From Micromonospora endolithica (GTDB lineage Bacteria > Actinomycetota > Actinomycetes > Mycobacteriales > Micromonosporaceae): a stretch of DNA of 64,000 bases. How positions within the stretch are numbered: position 1 is the first letter of the stretch; every line of letters starts with the position of its first letter. Location: assembly GCF_003626595.1 (NCBI RefSeq), contig NZ_RBAK01000007.1, positions 310,001 through 374,000 of the forward strand. Reading direction: 5' to 3'. Below, piece after piece: positions 1 to 8,202 of the stretch. The notes beneath the pieces were generated by a model that saw nothing but the letters and a program-made list of their open reading frames with translations, searched no databases and was not told the origin of the DNA. A program made the translations under genes and the position numbers.

Positions 1-108
1 GACCCGTGGCTGCTGCTCTTCCCCTGCGGGCTGTTGGTCGGCACGGTGCTGTCCTTCATCCTCATGGGTGACGCCCTGCGTGACGCCCTCGACCCGAAGT
101 TCCGGTGA
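1..108 (+). CDS. Oligopeptide ABC transporter permease, C-terminal end (partial)
   Basis: The window opens inside a gene; 35 codons and a TGA at 106-108 are visible. The residues form a hydrophobic segment followed by GDALRDALDPKFR. This is the typical end of DppC/OppC-type inner-membrane permeases, and the intact paralogue at 19278-20246 ends with nearly the same motif (GDAIRDAFDPKLR). It would form the transmembrane channel of a peptide importer together with a DppB-type permease lying upstream of the window. The following ATPase gene starts inside the stop codon, so the two genes belong to one operon. Confidence 0.85.
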   Translation, partial: DPWLLLFPCGLLVGTVLSFILMGDALRDALDPKFR

Positions 109-1151
109 GCGCCATGAGCACTGATGTGAACGTCAAGATGGACGCCATTCCCGGCCTCGACCCGAACGCCATGCCGCTGCAGGTGAAGGACCTCCACGTG
201 GAGTTCCGGACCCGCAACGGCATCGCCCACGCGGTCAACGGTGTCAGCTTCGACCTGCAACCAGGCGAGACCCGAGCGATCCTCGGTGAGTCCGGCTGCG
301 GCAAGAGCGTCACCGCCCAGGCCATCATGGGCATCCTGGACACCCCGCCCGGGTTCGTCACCGGCGGTGAGATCCTCTACCGCGGTGTCGACCTGCTCAA
401 GCTGCCCGAGGCGCAGCGCCGCAAGGTACGTGCGAACAAGATCGCCATGATCTTCCAGGACGCGCTCTCCGCGCTGAACCCGGTCTTCACCGTCGGGTTC
501 CAGCTCGGTGAGCTGTTCCGCAAGCACCGGGGCATGTCCCGCAAGGACGCCAAGGCCCGCTCGATCGAGCTGCTCGACCTGGTCAAGATCCCGGCGGCCC
601 GGCAGCGGGTGAACGAGTACCCGCACCAGTTCTCCGGTGGCATGCGGCAGCGCGTGATGATCGCGATGGCGCTCGCCCTCGACCCCGAGGTGCTGATCGC
701 CGACGAGCCGACCACCGCGCTGGACGTCACCGTGCAGGCGCAGATCATGGCGCTGCTGGCCGAACTCCAGCGGGAACGGAACATGAGCCTGGTGCTGATC
801 ACGCACGACATGGGCGTGGTCGCGGACGTCGCGGACCGGATCTCGGTGATGTACGCCGGTCGGGTCATCGAGGAGGCGCCGGTCAACGACATCTACGCCA
901 GCCCGGCCCACCCGTACACCAAGGGCCTGCTGGAGTCGATTCCGCGACTGGACCTCAAGGGCCAGGAGCTGAGCGCCATCAAGGGGCTGCCGCCGGTGCT
1001 GACGAACATCCCCCGGGGATGCGCGTTCAACCCGCGGTGCCGTTACGCGCAGGACGTCTGCCGCCACGACCCGCCGGTGCCGCTGTACCAGGTGTCGTCG
1101 GCCCGGACCGCGGCCTGCCACTTCTGGAAGGAGGTCAAGGGCGATGAGTGA
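105..1151 (+). CDS. Oligopeptide/dipeptide ABC transporter ATPase, OppD/DppD type
   Basis: One of two nucleotide-binding subunits that power peptide import at the inner face of the membrane. Walker A (GESGCGKS), signature (FSGGMRQR) and Walker B (VLIADEPTTALD) are intact. The C-terminal extension has the spaced cysteines CAFNPRCRYAQDVC of the oligo_HPY domain specific to this transporter class. The length of 348 aa is normal for OppD. The GTG at 105 overlaps the permease stop (GTGA); an ATG at 114 is an equally possible start. The gene overlaps the next ATPase by 8 bp, so the products are probably coupled. A second complete set lies at 17182-22944. The substrate cannot be told from sequence. 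Confidence 0.93.
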   Translation: MSAMSTDVNVKMDAIPGLDPNAMPLQVKDLHVEFRTRNGIAHAVNGVSFDLQPGETRAILGESGCGKSVTAQAIMGILDTPPGFVTGGEILYRGVDLLKLPEAQRRKVRANKIAMIFQDALSALNPVFTVGFQLGELFRKHRGMSRKDAKARSIELLDLVKIPAARQRVNEYPHQFSGGMRQRVMIAMALALDPEVLIADEPTTALDVTVQAQIMALLAELQRERNMSLVLITHDMGVVADVADRISVMYAGRVIEEAPVNDIYASPAHPYTKGLLESIPRLDLKGQELSAIKGLPPVLTNIPRGCAFNPRCRYAQDVCRHDPPVPLYQVSSARTAACHFWKEVKGDE

Positions 1152-2154
1152 CTACGTACTGGAAACCCGTGACCTGGTGAAGCACTTCCCCCTCAGCCAG
1201 GGGATCGTCTTCAAGAAGCAGGTCGGCGCGGTCCGCGCGGTGGACGGGATCAACCTGCAGCTGCGCCGGGGCGAGACCCTCGGCATCGTCGGGGAGTCCG
1301 GCTGCGGCAAGTCCACGCTGGCCCGCATGCTGGTCGGCCTGGAGACGCCGACCTCCGGCGACCTGTTCGTCCAGGGCAAGAACATGGCGAAGATGGGCGG
1401 CGCCGAGCGGCGTCGCGGCCGGCGCAACATCCAGCTGGTCATGCAGGATCCGTACACCTCGCTGAACCCCCGGATGACCGTCGGCGACATCGTCGGCGAG
1501 CCGTTCGAGGTACACACCGATGTGCTGCCGCGCGACAAGCGGCGGGCGCGGGTGCAGGAACTGCTGGCGCTGGTCGGTCTCAACCCCGACCACATCAACC
1601 GGTACCCGCACCAGTTCTCCGGCGGCCAGCGGCAGCGGATCGGCATCGCCCGGGCGCTCGCGCTGAACCCGGAGATCATCCTCTGCGACGAGCCGGTCTC
1701 CGCACTGGACGTGTCCATCCAGGCGCAGGTGATCAACCTGCTGGAGAAGCTCCAGGACGAGCTGGGTCTGTCGTACATCTTCATCGCGCACGACCTGTCC
1801 GTGGTGCGGCACATCGCCGACCGGGTCGCCGTGATGTACCTCGGCAAGGTCGTGGAGATCGGCACCGAGGACGAGATCTACGAGAACCCGACCCACCCGT
1901 ACACCCAGGCGCTGCTCTCGGCGGTGCCGGTTCCGGACCCCAGGCTTCGCGGTCTGCGGGACCAGATCGTCCTGACCGGTGACGTGCCGTCGCCGGCGAA
2001 CCCGCCGTCGGGTTGCCGGTTCCGGACCCGCTGCTGGAAGGCCCAGGACATCTGCGCCGAGAAAGAGCCGGTGCTGGAGCCCCAGGCCAAGTCGCCGCAC
2101 CCGAGCGCTTGCCACTTCGCCGAGGTACGCGACGTGGTGCACGCGGCCGAGTAG
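1144..2154 (+). CDS. Oligopeptide/dipeptide ABC transporter ATPase, OppF/DppF type
   Basis: Second nucleotide-binding subunit of the first peptide importer, pairing with the product of the gene just upstream. It has Walker A GESGCGKS, the signature FSGGQRQRIG, Walker B IILCDEPVSALD and the C-terminal oligo_HPY cysteines (CRFRTRCWKAQDIC). At 336 aa it matches the family length. Its sequence is very close to the OppF at 17182-18204, which suggests that the two importers are paralogues. The start codon lies within the last codons of OppD, and a hairpin terminator follows about 70 bp after the stop, so this is the last gene of the operon. Confidence 0.93.
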   Translation: MSDYVLETRDLVKHFPLSQGIVFKKQVGAVRAVDGINLQLRRGETLGIVGESGCGKSTLARMLVGLETPTSGDLFVQGKNMAKMGGAERRRGRRNIQLVMQDPYTSLNPRMTVGDIVGEPFEVHTDVLPRDKRRARVQELLALVGLNPDHINRYPHQFSGGQRQRIGIARALALNPEIILCDEPVSALDVSIQAQVINLLEKLQDELGLSYIFIAHDLSVVRHIADRVAVMYLGKVVEIGTEDEIYENPTHPYTQALLSAVPVPDPRLRGLRDQIVLTGDVPSPANPPSGCRFRTRCWKAQDICAEKEPVLEPQAKSPHPSACHFAEVRDVVHAAE

Positions 2155-2223
2155 CCGCCCAGGCGCCGCCGCCCGGCCACCGCAGACCGGACCGGCGGTG
2201 AAAGGTAGTGCCTCCTCAGTGAT

Positions 2224-2258
2224 CCGGGGCGTCGACCGCACAACGGTCGGCGCCCCGG
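2224..2258 (+). terminator. Hairpin terminator of the first opp operon
   Basis: A 15-bp stem with one mismatch (CCGGGGCGTCGACCG against CGGTCGGCGCCCCGG) and a 5-nt loop, 70 bp after the OppF stop. There is no long T-run, as is usual in high-GC actinobacteria. The rest of 2155-2410 shows no gene that I can support. Confidence 0.6.
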
Positions 2259-2410
2259 TCCTCGTTCCGGCGGCCCTCCGGTCGAGGCGTCGACGCGGCT
2301 GGTCGGGAGTGTGCTGCGCCGGCCGGGCGTCGGCGCGGCTCGCGGAAGGGTGGGCCGCTCCCGCCGGGCGTCGGCGCTGGCCGCCGAGATGCGGCCCTCC
2401 GGCCGGGACG

Positions 2411-2758
2411 TCAGAGCGGGCCGCGGCCGGCCCGGAGCAGCAACAGGGCGACCTGGGTGCCGTCCGCGCCGAGAGCGGTGCGGAACCGCTCCAGGATCTC
2501 CTGCTCGCGGGAGAGCACCAGTCGGGTGCCGCCGGAGGCCATCCTCGTCGCGCCGACCTCCTGGGACAGCCGGGCGCGCTCCAGCCAGAGCTCGATCAAC
2601 TGACCGTCGATCTCGTCGATACGCCGCCGGGTCTCGGCGATCCGGGCCGCAGCCAGCGGCTCCGCGGTGCCGGTTCGGGGATCGCCCGGATCGCTCCCGG
2701 TGCCCTCGGCCTGCGGGCGTGCCAGGCTGCCGTTCGATTCCGCCACGTCTGTCATCAT
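2411..2758 (-). CDS. Chorismate mutase, AroQ class
   Basis: Converts chorismate to prephenate, the branch point to phenylalanine and tyrosine. After a roughly 35-residue low-complexity N terminus, the protein has the helical AroQ pattern: RRRIDEIDGQLIELWLERARLSQEVG, a middle segment, and LSREQEILERFRTALG. The Arg and Glu/Gln positions expected in the active site are present. At 115 aa it fits the small monofunctional mutases of actinobacteria. ATG 2758 is preceded by GAGGGG at 7 nt spacing. Upstream on the same strand are a terminator, an interlocking hairpin and a leader ORF rich in Phe and Tyr codons, so the gene is probably controlled by attenuation in response to its own pathway products. 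Confidence 0.85.
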   Translation of the reverse strand: MMTDVAESNGSLARPQAEGTGSDPGDPRTGTAEPLAAARIAETRRRIDEIDGQLIELWLERARLSQEVGATRMASGGTRLVLSREQEILERFRTALGADGTQVALLLLRAGRGPL

Positions 2759-2804
2759 CGTCGTACCCCTCGGACGTCGTGCCCGGTGCCCGGATCCCGG
2801 GACG

Positions 2805-2836
2805 AAAAAGCCCCGGGCTCGGGAGCCCGGGGCTTT
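2805..2836 (-). terminator. Intrinsic terminator in the chorismate mutase leader (attenuator)
   Basis: A perfect 11-bp GC stem (GCCCCGGGCTC / GAGCCCGGGGC) followed on the minus strand by five T residues. It ends about 46 nt before the chorismate mutase start codon and begins soon after the stop of the Phe/Tyr leader ORF. This position, between a leader peptide and the structural gene, is that of an attenuator and not of an upstream gene's terminator: no other minus-strand gene ends here. Confidence 0.8.
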
Positions 2837-2852
2837 TCGCAGGTCTAGTCGA

Positions 2853-2918
2853 TCAGGCGCGACCTACGGCTGCCGGACTCCCGGTGCCGTAGTAAAAGTA
2901 GAAGCGCTGATCGAACAC
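2853..2918 (-). CDS. Phe/Tyr-rich leader peptide of an attenuator
   Basis: A 21-codon ORF beginning at GTG 2918 with the run Arg-Phe-Tyr-Phe-Tyr-Tyr (codons cgc ttc tac ttt tac tac) at positions 5-10 and stopping at TGA 2853-2855. Five consecutive aromatic codons directly ahead of a terminator and a chorismate mutase gene are the hallmark of ribosome-mediated attenuation, as known for pheL- and trpL-type leaders. No Shine-Dalgarno sequence is visible. A -10-like CATACT lies 7 nt before the GTG, so translation may be leaderless. The frame stays open further upstream, so the exact start is inferred from the promoter-like spacing. Confidence 0.7.
   Translation of the reverse strand: MFDQRFYFYYGTGSPAAVGRA
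2864..2892 (-). promoter_or_regulatory. Leader hairpin overlapping the Tyr codons
   Basis: CTACGGC pairs with GCCGTAG (7 bp) around an inner CCGG/CCGG stem with loop GAGT. The 5' arm contains part of the last Tyr codon, so a ribosome stalled on the Phe/Tyr run would prevent this hairpin. Its apex carries CGGGAG (plus-strand 2878-2883), which is complementary to CTCCCG at the apex of the terminator (2820-2825). That gives a plausible alternative pairing, but I did not fold it computationally. Confidence 0.6.
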
Positions 2919-2925
2919 GTCGTCG

Positions 2926-2955
2926 AGTATGCCGCGCGGGAGGCGGGCCGCGCAA
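2926..2955 (-). promoter_or_regulatory. Candidate promoter of the leader-chorismate mutase transcript
   Basis: On the minus strand, TTGCGC (2950-2955) and CATACT (2926-2931) are separated by 18 nt. The -10 ends 7 nt before the leader GTG, the spacing expected for a leaderless mRNA. Inferred from hexamers only. Confidence 0.4.
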
Positions 2956-2963
2956 GGAAACGT

Positions 2964-3017
2964 GTTAACAAGGGCCCCCTGCTCTACCGGAGGCGTTAAC
3001 AAGGGGCCCTTCCTTAC
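2964..3017. repeat. Paired AAGGGGCCCTT palindrome element, copy A
   Basis: Two units of the form GTTAACAAGG-GGCCC-TTCCTTA lie side by side, separated by a CTCTACCGGAGGC spacer. The same paired arrangement recurs at 17132, 24250, 27593, 35502, 35608 and 46330, always outside coding cores. This copy sits between the divergent chorismate mutase leader and pcrA. The first unit is slightly decayed. Confidence 0.85.
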
Positions 3018-3056
3018 CCGTGGGTGTGGGTGGGCGGGATCGTCGGTCGGGCGGCA

Positions 3057-3062
3057 TAGACT
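3057..3062 (+). promoter_or_regulatory. -10 element of pcrA
   Basis: TAGACT lies 9 nt upstream of the pcrA ATG and no Shine-Dalgarno sequence is present between them, so pcrA mRNA is probably leaderless or nearly so. No convincing -35 is visible. Confidence 0.4.
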
Positions 3063-3071
3063 CGCCGTGCG

Positions 3072-5486
3072 ATGCATCCTCTCTTCGACATCCCCGTGTC
3101 CCCGCCCGCGCCCGAGTCCGCGCCGGAGCCCGCCCGGACCCCGCCCCGCCGGCCCGGGCCGTCCGCGCACCTCGACCCGCGGCAACTGGTCGACGGGCTC
3201 AACGGGCCCCAGCGCGACGCGGTCACCCATTCCGGCTCGCCGCTGCTGATCGTGGCCGGTGCCGGGTCGGGCAAGACCCGGGTGCTCACCCACCGGATCG
3301 CCTACCTGCTCGCCGCCCGGGACGTGCACCCGGGCGAGATCATCGCGATCACCTTCACCAACAAGGCCGCCGGTGAGATGAAGGAACGGGTGGCGCACCT
3401 GGTGGGTCCGCGCGCCCGGTTGATGTGGGTGTCGACGTTCCACTCCGCGTGCGTCCGGATCCTGCGCGCCGAGCACGAGCACGCCGGGCTGAAGTCCACC
3501 TTCTCGATCTACGACGCGGACGACTCCCGCCGGCTGATGCAGATGGTGACCCGCGAGCTGGATCTCGACCCGAAGCGCTATCCGGCGCGCGGCCTGGCCG
3601 CCCAGGTGTCCAACCTGAAGAACGAGCTGGTCGACCCGGAGGAGTTCGCCGGCCGCGCCAAGGGCCCCAACGAGCGGGCGCTGGCCGAGGCCTACACGCT
3701 CTACCAGCGGCGGCTACGCGAGGCGCACGCGCTGGACTTCGACGACCTGATCATGACCACGGTGCACCTGCTCCAGTCACGTCCGCACGTCGCGGAGAGC
3801 TACCGCCGGCGGTTCCGGCACGTGCTGGTCGACGAGTACCAGGACACCAACCACGCGCAGTACGTGCTGATCAAGGAGCTGGTCGCCGGCACCGAAGGGC
3901 TGGAGCCGGCGGAGCTGTGCGTGGTCGGTGACGCCGACCAGTCGATCTACGCGTTCCGGGGCGCCACGATCCGCAACATCCTGGAGTTCGAGCGGGACTT
4001 CGGCGACGCCCGGACGATCCTGCTGGAGCAGAACTACCGCTCCACCCAGACCATCTTGAACGCCGCCAACGCGGTGATCGACCGCAACACCTCGCGCAAG
4101 CCCAAGCGGCTGTGGAGCGAGGCGGGCGCCGGGGAACCGATCGTCGGTTACGTCGCCGACACCGAGCACGCCGAGGCCGACTGGGTGGGCCGGGAGGTCG
4201 ACCGCCTGGTGGACGAGGGGGACACCCGCCCCGCCGACGTCGCGGTCTTCTATCGCACCAACGCCCAGTCCCGGGTCTTCGAGGAGGTGTTCATCCGGGT
4301 CGGCCTGCCCTACAAGGTGGTCGGCGGGGTGCGCTTCTACGAGCGCAAGGAGGTCCGCGACGCGCTGGCCTACCTGCGCGCGGTGGTCAACGACGACGAC
4401 ACGGTGAGCCTGCGCCGGATCCTGAACACCCCGCGCCGCGGCATCGGCGACCGCGCCGAGGCCTGCGTGGAGGCGCTCTCCAGCCGGGACCGGATCTCCT
4501 TCGGCGCGGCCCTGCGCCGGGCGAAGGAAGCCCCGGGCATCTCCACCCGGGCCGCCAACGGCATCGGGGAGTTCGTCGCCCTGCTCGACGGGGCGCGGGA
4601 GTTGGCCGACACCGGCACCCCGGAGGAGGTGCTGGAGGCGTTGCTCACCCGCTCGGGCTACCTGACCGAGCTGGAGGAGAGCCTGGACCCGCAGGACGCC
4701 GGCCGGGTCGACAACCTCCAGGAACTGGTCAGCGTCGCCCGGGAATACACCGAGCGCGTCGAGGCGACCGGCGCCGACGGCGAGCGGGCCACCCTCGCCG
4801 GCTTCCTGGAGCAGGTCGCGCTGGTCGCCGACGCCGACCAGATCCCCGCCGAGGACCCCGACCACCAGGGCGTGGTCACCCTGATGACCCTGCACACCGC
4901 GAAGGGCCTGGAGTTCCCGGTGGTCTTCCTGACCGGCCTGGAGGACGGCGTCTTCCCGCACCTGCGTTCGCTGGGCGACACCCGCGAGCTGGAGGAGGAG
5001 CGGCGACTGGCGTACGTCGGCATCACCCGGGCCCGGCAGCGGCTCTACCTCTCCCGGGCGGTCACCCGCTCGGCCTGGGGGCAGCCGGCCTACAACCCGC
5101 CCTCGCGGTTCCTGGAGGAACTGCCGACCGAGTTGGTGCGCTGGGAGCGCACCGAAGGGTCGTACACCTCGTGGGCCGGCGGAGGCGGTGGCGTCGGCGG
5201 ACGTGCGGACCGGGTGTCCGGCGGGCGCGGCGGCTTCACCGGCGGCACGCCCCGCGCGGAGCAACTGGCCCGGCGGATCGGCGTCGACGCGAGCCGGCTG
5301 ACCACGGCCAGCGAGCTGCCGCAGGGTCCGAAGGTGGCGGTCGGGGACCGGGTCAACCACCAGCGGTACGGCCTGGGTCGGGTGCTCGCCGTCGAGGGGC
5401 ACGGCCCCGGGGCGCGGGCACAGATCGACTTCGGTGACCAGACGATGTGGTTGGTGCTGCGGCACGCCCCGATCGACAAGCTCTGA
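3072..5486 (+). CDS. pcrA: ATP-dependent DNA helicase PcrA/UvrD
   Basis: Superfamily 1A 3'-5' helicase used in nucleotide excision repair, replication restart and removal of RecA filaments. All helicase motifs are readable: GAGSGKT (residues 63-69), ITFTNKAAGEMKER, the DEYQDTN Walker B box, GDADQSIYAFRGA, EQNYRST, TLHTAKGLEFPVVF and VGITRARQRLYLS. The C terminus has a glycine-rich linker and the Tudor-like segment VGDRVNHQRYGLGRVL that contacts RNA polymerase in PcrA. At 804 aa it is slightly longer than Bacillus PcrA because of a proline-rich N-terminal tail of about 40 residues. ATG 3072 follows a -10-like TAGACT closely. Confidence 0.97.
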   Translation: MHPLFDIPVSPPAPESAPEPARTPPRRPGPSAHLDPRQLVDGLNGPQRDAVTHSGSPLLIVAGAGSGKTRVLTHRIAYLLAARDVHPGEIIAITFTNKAAGEMKERVAHLVGPRARLMWVSTFHSACVRILRAEHEHAGLKSTFSIYDADDSRRLMQMVTRELDLDPKRYPARGLAAQVSNLKNELVDPEEFAGRAKGPNERALAEAYTLYQRRLREAHALDFDDLIMTTVHLLQSRPHVAESYRRRFRHVLVDEYQDTNHAQYVLIKELVAGTEGLEPAELCVVGDADQSIYAFRGATIRNILEFERDFGDARTILLEQNYRSTQTILNAANAVIDRNTSRKPKRLWSEAGAGEPIVGYVADTEHAEADWVGREVDRLVDEGDTRPADVAVFYRTNAQSRVFEEVFIRVGLPYKVVGGVRFYERKEVRDALAYLRAVVNDDDTVSLRRILNTPRRGIGDRAEACVEALSSRDRISFGAALRRAKEAPGISTRAANGIGEFVALLDGARELADTGTPEEVLEALLTRSGYLTELEESLDPQDAGRVDNLQELVSVAREYTERVEATGADGERATLAGFLEQVALVADADQIPAEDPDHQGVVTLMTLHTAKGLEFPVVFLTGLEDGVFPHLRSLGDTRELEEERRLAYVGITRARQRLYLSRAVTRSAWGQPAYNPPSRFLEELPTELVRWERTEGSYTSWAGGGGGVGGRADRVSGGRGGFTGGTPRAEQLARRIGVDASRLTTASELPQGPKVAVGDRVNHQRYGLGRVLAVEGHGPGARAQIDFGDQTMWLVLRHAPIDKL

Positions 5487-5502
5487 CCGGGCCGGTGACG
5501 CG

Positions 5503-7101
5503 GTGCGGCTACGTCGGGCGTGGTTGACCGGTGCGGCGACGGCCACCCTCATGGTCGCTGGTGGTGTCGCGATCAATCAGGTTCTGGACAACGGCGAGTG
5601 GAGTTTGCCCTGGCTTCTCGCCGCGCTGATGGTCACGCTGCTGACCACCCTGCTCACCTCCCGAGAGACCGGCCCCGACCAGGAGCAGGAGGGCAATCGG
5701 CTAGCGCGAGCGGTCCCCGCACCAACCAGGCGCCTTGTGGCCCTGGTCGGGGTCGTTGCCGTCCTGACCCCGCCGGGGGTGTACGCCGCACACCTGTTCG
5801 GCACGCCGAGGGTCGAGGAGTGGGACGACACCCGGTATCCGCAGGAGATCAAGTCGATCTTCGACATGCCTGCGCCTGGCCAGCTTCTCGACCCGGTGTT
5901 CGGTCAGCCGAAAGCCGCGTGGACGACAGCCATCAAGGGTGGTGAGTCGCATGTCGTCGGCGGGGATTCCAACATTGTCGTGCTCCGTAATGGCACCCAC
6001 CTGTTCGGCCTCGACATGAGGACGGGAGCGCACCACTGGCTTGTCGACCTGCACGAGTCCACCGCATCGTGCGCCGTCCGGGAGAACCGGATCGCCTGTG
6101 TGGCGCCCACCGGGAGGGATTCCGCCGTCTTCTTCCTGGACGCGGGCAGTGGTCAGACCCGGAGGACCGTGAAGGTGCCCAACCGGGAACTGCGCACGAT
6201 GGTGCTCGCCGACGACCGCTTCATCGCGGTGACGCAGTGGCCGGCCAGCGACAGAGGATTCGCCGCCGGATACACGACCGAGGGCGACCAGATCTGGACC
6301 CGGGAGGGAAACGCGGGGATGTACGTGTCGGCCCAACCGGGGATCCTCGTCGACGCCGGCTCCGACGTGGCCGTGTTCGTCGACACCGCCGATGGCCGTG
6401 AACTGGTGCGGTCAGTACGACCCCGGTGGGTCGGCGGCCGCAGTCTGACCTGGCACGTCTTCCGGGACGGTATCGCCATCCAGAACAAGGGTTGGACCGG
6501 TGCCGACATCTACGACCTGCACGGAGAGAAGAAGTCTTCGGTGGCCGGTTGGGAGCCGGCGGGTTCATCGGGCCCCTACGGCGCGACCCCGCCGGTGCCG
6601 CTGCTGGCCCGCCTCGGTGCCGACGGTCCGCACTATCCGGACCGGCACACGATCGCGGCGGCCAATCCCGCTACCGGGCATCTGCTGTGGCGGGTATCCG
6701 GGCCGGCGATATCCATGGACATGGCGACGGTGGGGAACCATCTGATCATCAATGTGGCCGACCCGGATGCGCCCCTCGACGCCTGGGGCGAACCGGAGAT
6801 CACCAGCCGTGACTTCGTGCGCGTGTACCACTGCATCACAGGCGAGGCCCTGTCGCCGCCGATCGACATGACGAGGCAGTCCTCGGTGGAACCGGACTGG
6901 ATCGAGTCGGACGGAAGAAGCCTGGTCTATTCGAGCATCGACGACCGCCCAGAATCGCGGCACACAGATCATGTCGTGGTCTCCTACGACATCGAATCGG
7001 GTGGAACGCGCTGGGAACTGCCCCTGGCGAGCAGACCTGCCTACGTCGGCGGGGCGGTGGTCGCCGCCGGCGCGCCGGAGAGCATCAGCCTCTTCGGCTG
7101 A
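5503..7101 (+). CDS. Membrane-anchored PQQ-like beta-propeller protein
   Basis: Function unknown. The N terminus holds three hydrophobic segments (about residues 5-25, 33-50 and 75-95), with a charged stretch between the second and third. The remaining roughly 430 residues show repeated blades such as HLFGLDMRTGAHHWL and VFFLDAGSGQTRRTV, typical of the PQQ-binding-like (WD40/quinoprotein) propeller fold, which would face outside the membrane. Such proteins are common in Micromonosporaceae and usually uncharacterised. I chose GTG 5503, 17 bp after the pcrA stop, because earlier starts would lie inside pcrA. Codon use is somewhat less GC-biased than in its neighbours. Confidence 0.75.
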   Translation: MRLRRAWLTGAATATLMVAGGVAINQVLDNGEWSLPWLLAALMVTLLTTLLTSRETGPDQEQEGNRLARAVPAPTRRLVALVGVVAVLTPPGVYAAHLFGTPRVEEWDDTRYPQEIKSIFDMPAPGQLLDPVFGQPKAAWTTAIKGGESHVVGGDSNIVVLRNGTHLFGLDMRTGAHHWLVDLHESTASCAVRENRIACVAPTGRDSAVFFLDAGSGQTRRTVKVPNRELRTMVLADDRFIAVTQWPASDRGFAAGYTTEGDQIWTREGNAGMYVSAQPGILVDAGSDVAVFVDTADGRELVRSVRPRWVGGRSLTWHVFRDGIAIQNKGWTGADIYDLHGEKKSSVAGWEPAGSSGPYGATPPVPLLARLGADGPHYPDRHTIAAANPATGHLLWRVSGPAISMDMATVGNHLIINVADPDAPLDAWGEPEITSRDFVRVYHCITGEALSPPIDMTRQSSVEPDWIESDGRSLVYSSIDDRPESRHTDHVVVSYDIESGGTRWELPLASRPAYVGGAVVAAGAPESISLFG

Positions 7102-7145
7102 ACCCGGCTCGCCGGCGGCGAGGGCAGATCCAGGTCGTTCGTGGG

Positions 7146-7928
7146 TCAGCAGCCCACATCGACGCCGCGGGCGCGCAGGAACGGCGCCGGGTCGATCTGG
7201 TTCCACATCTGCCCCTGGTGCACCTCGAAGTGCAGGTGCGGGCCGGTGGAGTCGCCGGTGGAGCCCTCCAGTCCGATGGTTTCGCCGGCGCTGACCTTCG
7301 CGCCCATGCCGACCGACGCGGTGCTCAGGTGCGCGTAGTGGGTGAGGTAGCCGTTGCCGTGGTCGACGACCACCGAGATGCCGTACCCGTCGCCGACGTC
7401 GCCGGCCTTGGTGACGGTGCCACCGAACGCGGCGCGGACCGGGGTGCCGGCGGGCATCGCGAAGTCGATGCCCGCGTGCAGCGCACCCCAGCGCTGGCCG
7501 TAGCAGGAGGTGATCTCCGCGCCCTTCATCGGGATGACCCAGGTGGGCTTCGGCGTGGCGGTCTTCTTCGGCTTCGGCTTCGGCTTGGCGGTGGTCGCCC
7601 GGGGGCTGGCCTTGGCCGGGGGGCGGGAAGCCGACGCGCTCGGTGTCGGGACCGGGCTGGCCGTGGGGCTGGCCGGTGCGCTCGACTCGCGGGCGGAGCG
7701 GTCGGCGCGGGCTGCGGCGTCGACCCGGGACGCGGCGTCGACCGCGGCGGTGGGGGCCGGGTCGTCGTCGGTCGCGCCGGTCACGGCGACGGCGACGCCA
7801 CCCAGGGCGAGGCCGCCGGCGGCCACCGCGGCGACGATCAGGTGGCGGGTACGCCGTCCGGGTCGCGACCGGTGCCGACCGGGGGTGTCGGGGGTGTTCT
7901 CGTTCGGGATGAAGTTGTCTTCCTGCAC
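7146..7928 (-). CDS. M23-family metallopeptidase (LytM-type), membrane-anchored or secreted
   Basis: Probable peptidoglycan endopeptidase. A short cytoplasmic N terminus is followed by one hydrophobic segment (about residues 29-49), then an Ala/Pro/Lys-rich linker with a KPKPKPKK run suited to crossing the wall. The C-terminal M23 domain has the zinc motifs HAGIDFA and HLHFEVH and the core YGIVV-like strand GYGISVVVDHGNG. The GTG start at 7928 is the best supported. The neighbouring gene at 8203 encodes a second M23 protein with the same layout, and a terminator separates the two, so they are independent transcription units. Confidence 0.9.
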   Translation of the reverse strand: MQEDNFIPNENTPDTPGRHRSRPGRRTRHLIVAAVAAGGLALGGVAVAVTGATDDDPAPTAAVDAASRVDAAARADRSARESSAPASPTASPVPTPSASASRPPAKASPRATTAKPKPKPKKTATPKPTWVIPMKGAEITSCYGQRWGALHAGIDFAMPAGTPVRAAFGGTVTKAGDVGDGYGISVVVDHGNGYLTHYAHLSTASVGMGAKVSAGETIGLEGSTGDSTGPHLHFEVHQGQMWNQIDPAPFLRARGVDVGC

Positions 7929-8151
7929 GGCGGACCTTCACTGGATCGAGGGGCACTTGACCTCGAAATACTGGTGTCGGCCGAGGTGCGGACGGGTACC
8001 GGGACCAGGGTGCCGGCCGACTTCTCGCCGTCGCGCTGCCGCCTCTGTCCGGGAAATCGCCTCGGCGTCCGGTCGGGCCACCCGGGGGCTAGGTGCGCTG
8101 CGTCACACCTTCGCCTGTGACCTGGAAGACATCGTCCGGGAGTGGGAGACG

Positions 8152-8182
8152 AAAAACCGCCCGGATCGAGCGATCCGGGCGG
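8152..8182 (-). terminator. Intrinsic terminator of the second M23 gene
   Basis: An 11-bp stem CCGCCCGGATC / GATCCGGGCGG with a 4-nt loop, followed on the minus strand by TTTTT. It starts about 20 nt after the stop of the gene at 8203. The remaining bases between here and 7929 contain no convincing gene; I looked for a ydaO-type riboswitch there and saw none. Confidence 0.85.
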
Positions 8183-8202
8183 TCAACGGGCGATACGGAG
8201 CG

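Noticed and set aside
3777..5576. A 599-codon open frame antisense to pcrA
   Set aside because: It is the complement of highly conserved helicase motifs and its protein is a low-complexity Val/Gly/Arg/Gln mixture. Long antisense frames are normal at this GC content.
7929..8151. ydaO-type (c-di-AMP) riboswitch upstream of the M23 genes
   Set aside because: Actinobacterial wall hydrolases often have one, but I could not find the conserved GGTGAATC-type and GGGGGAACC-type blocks here or in 8940-9060.
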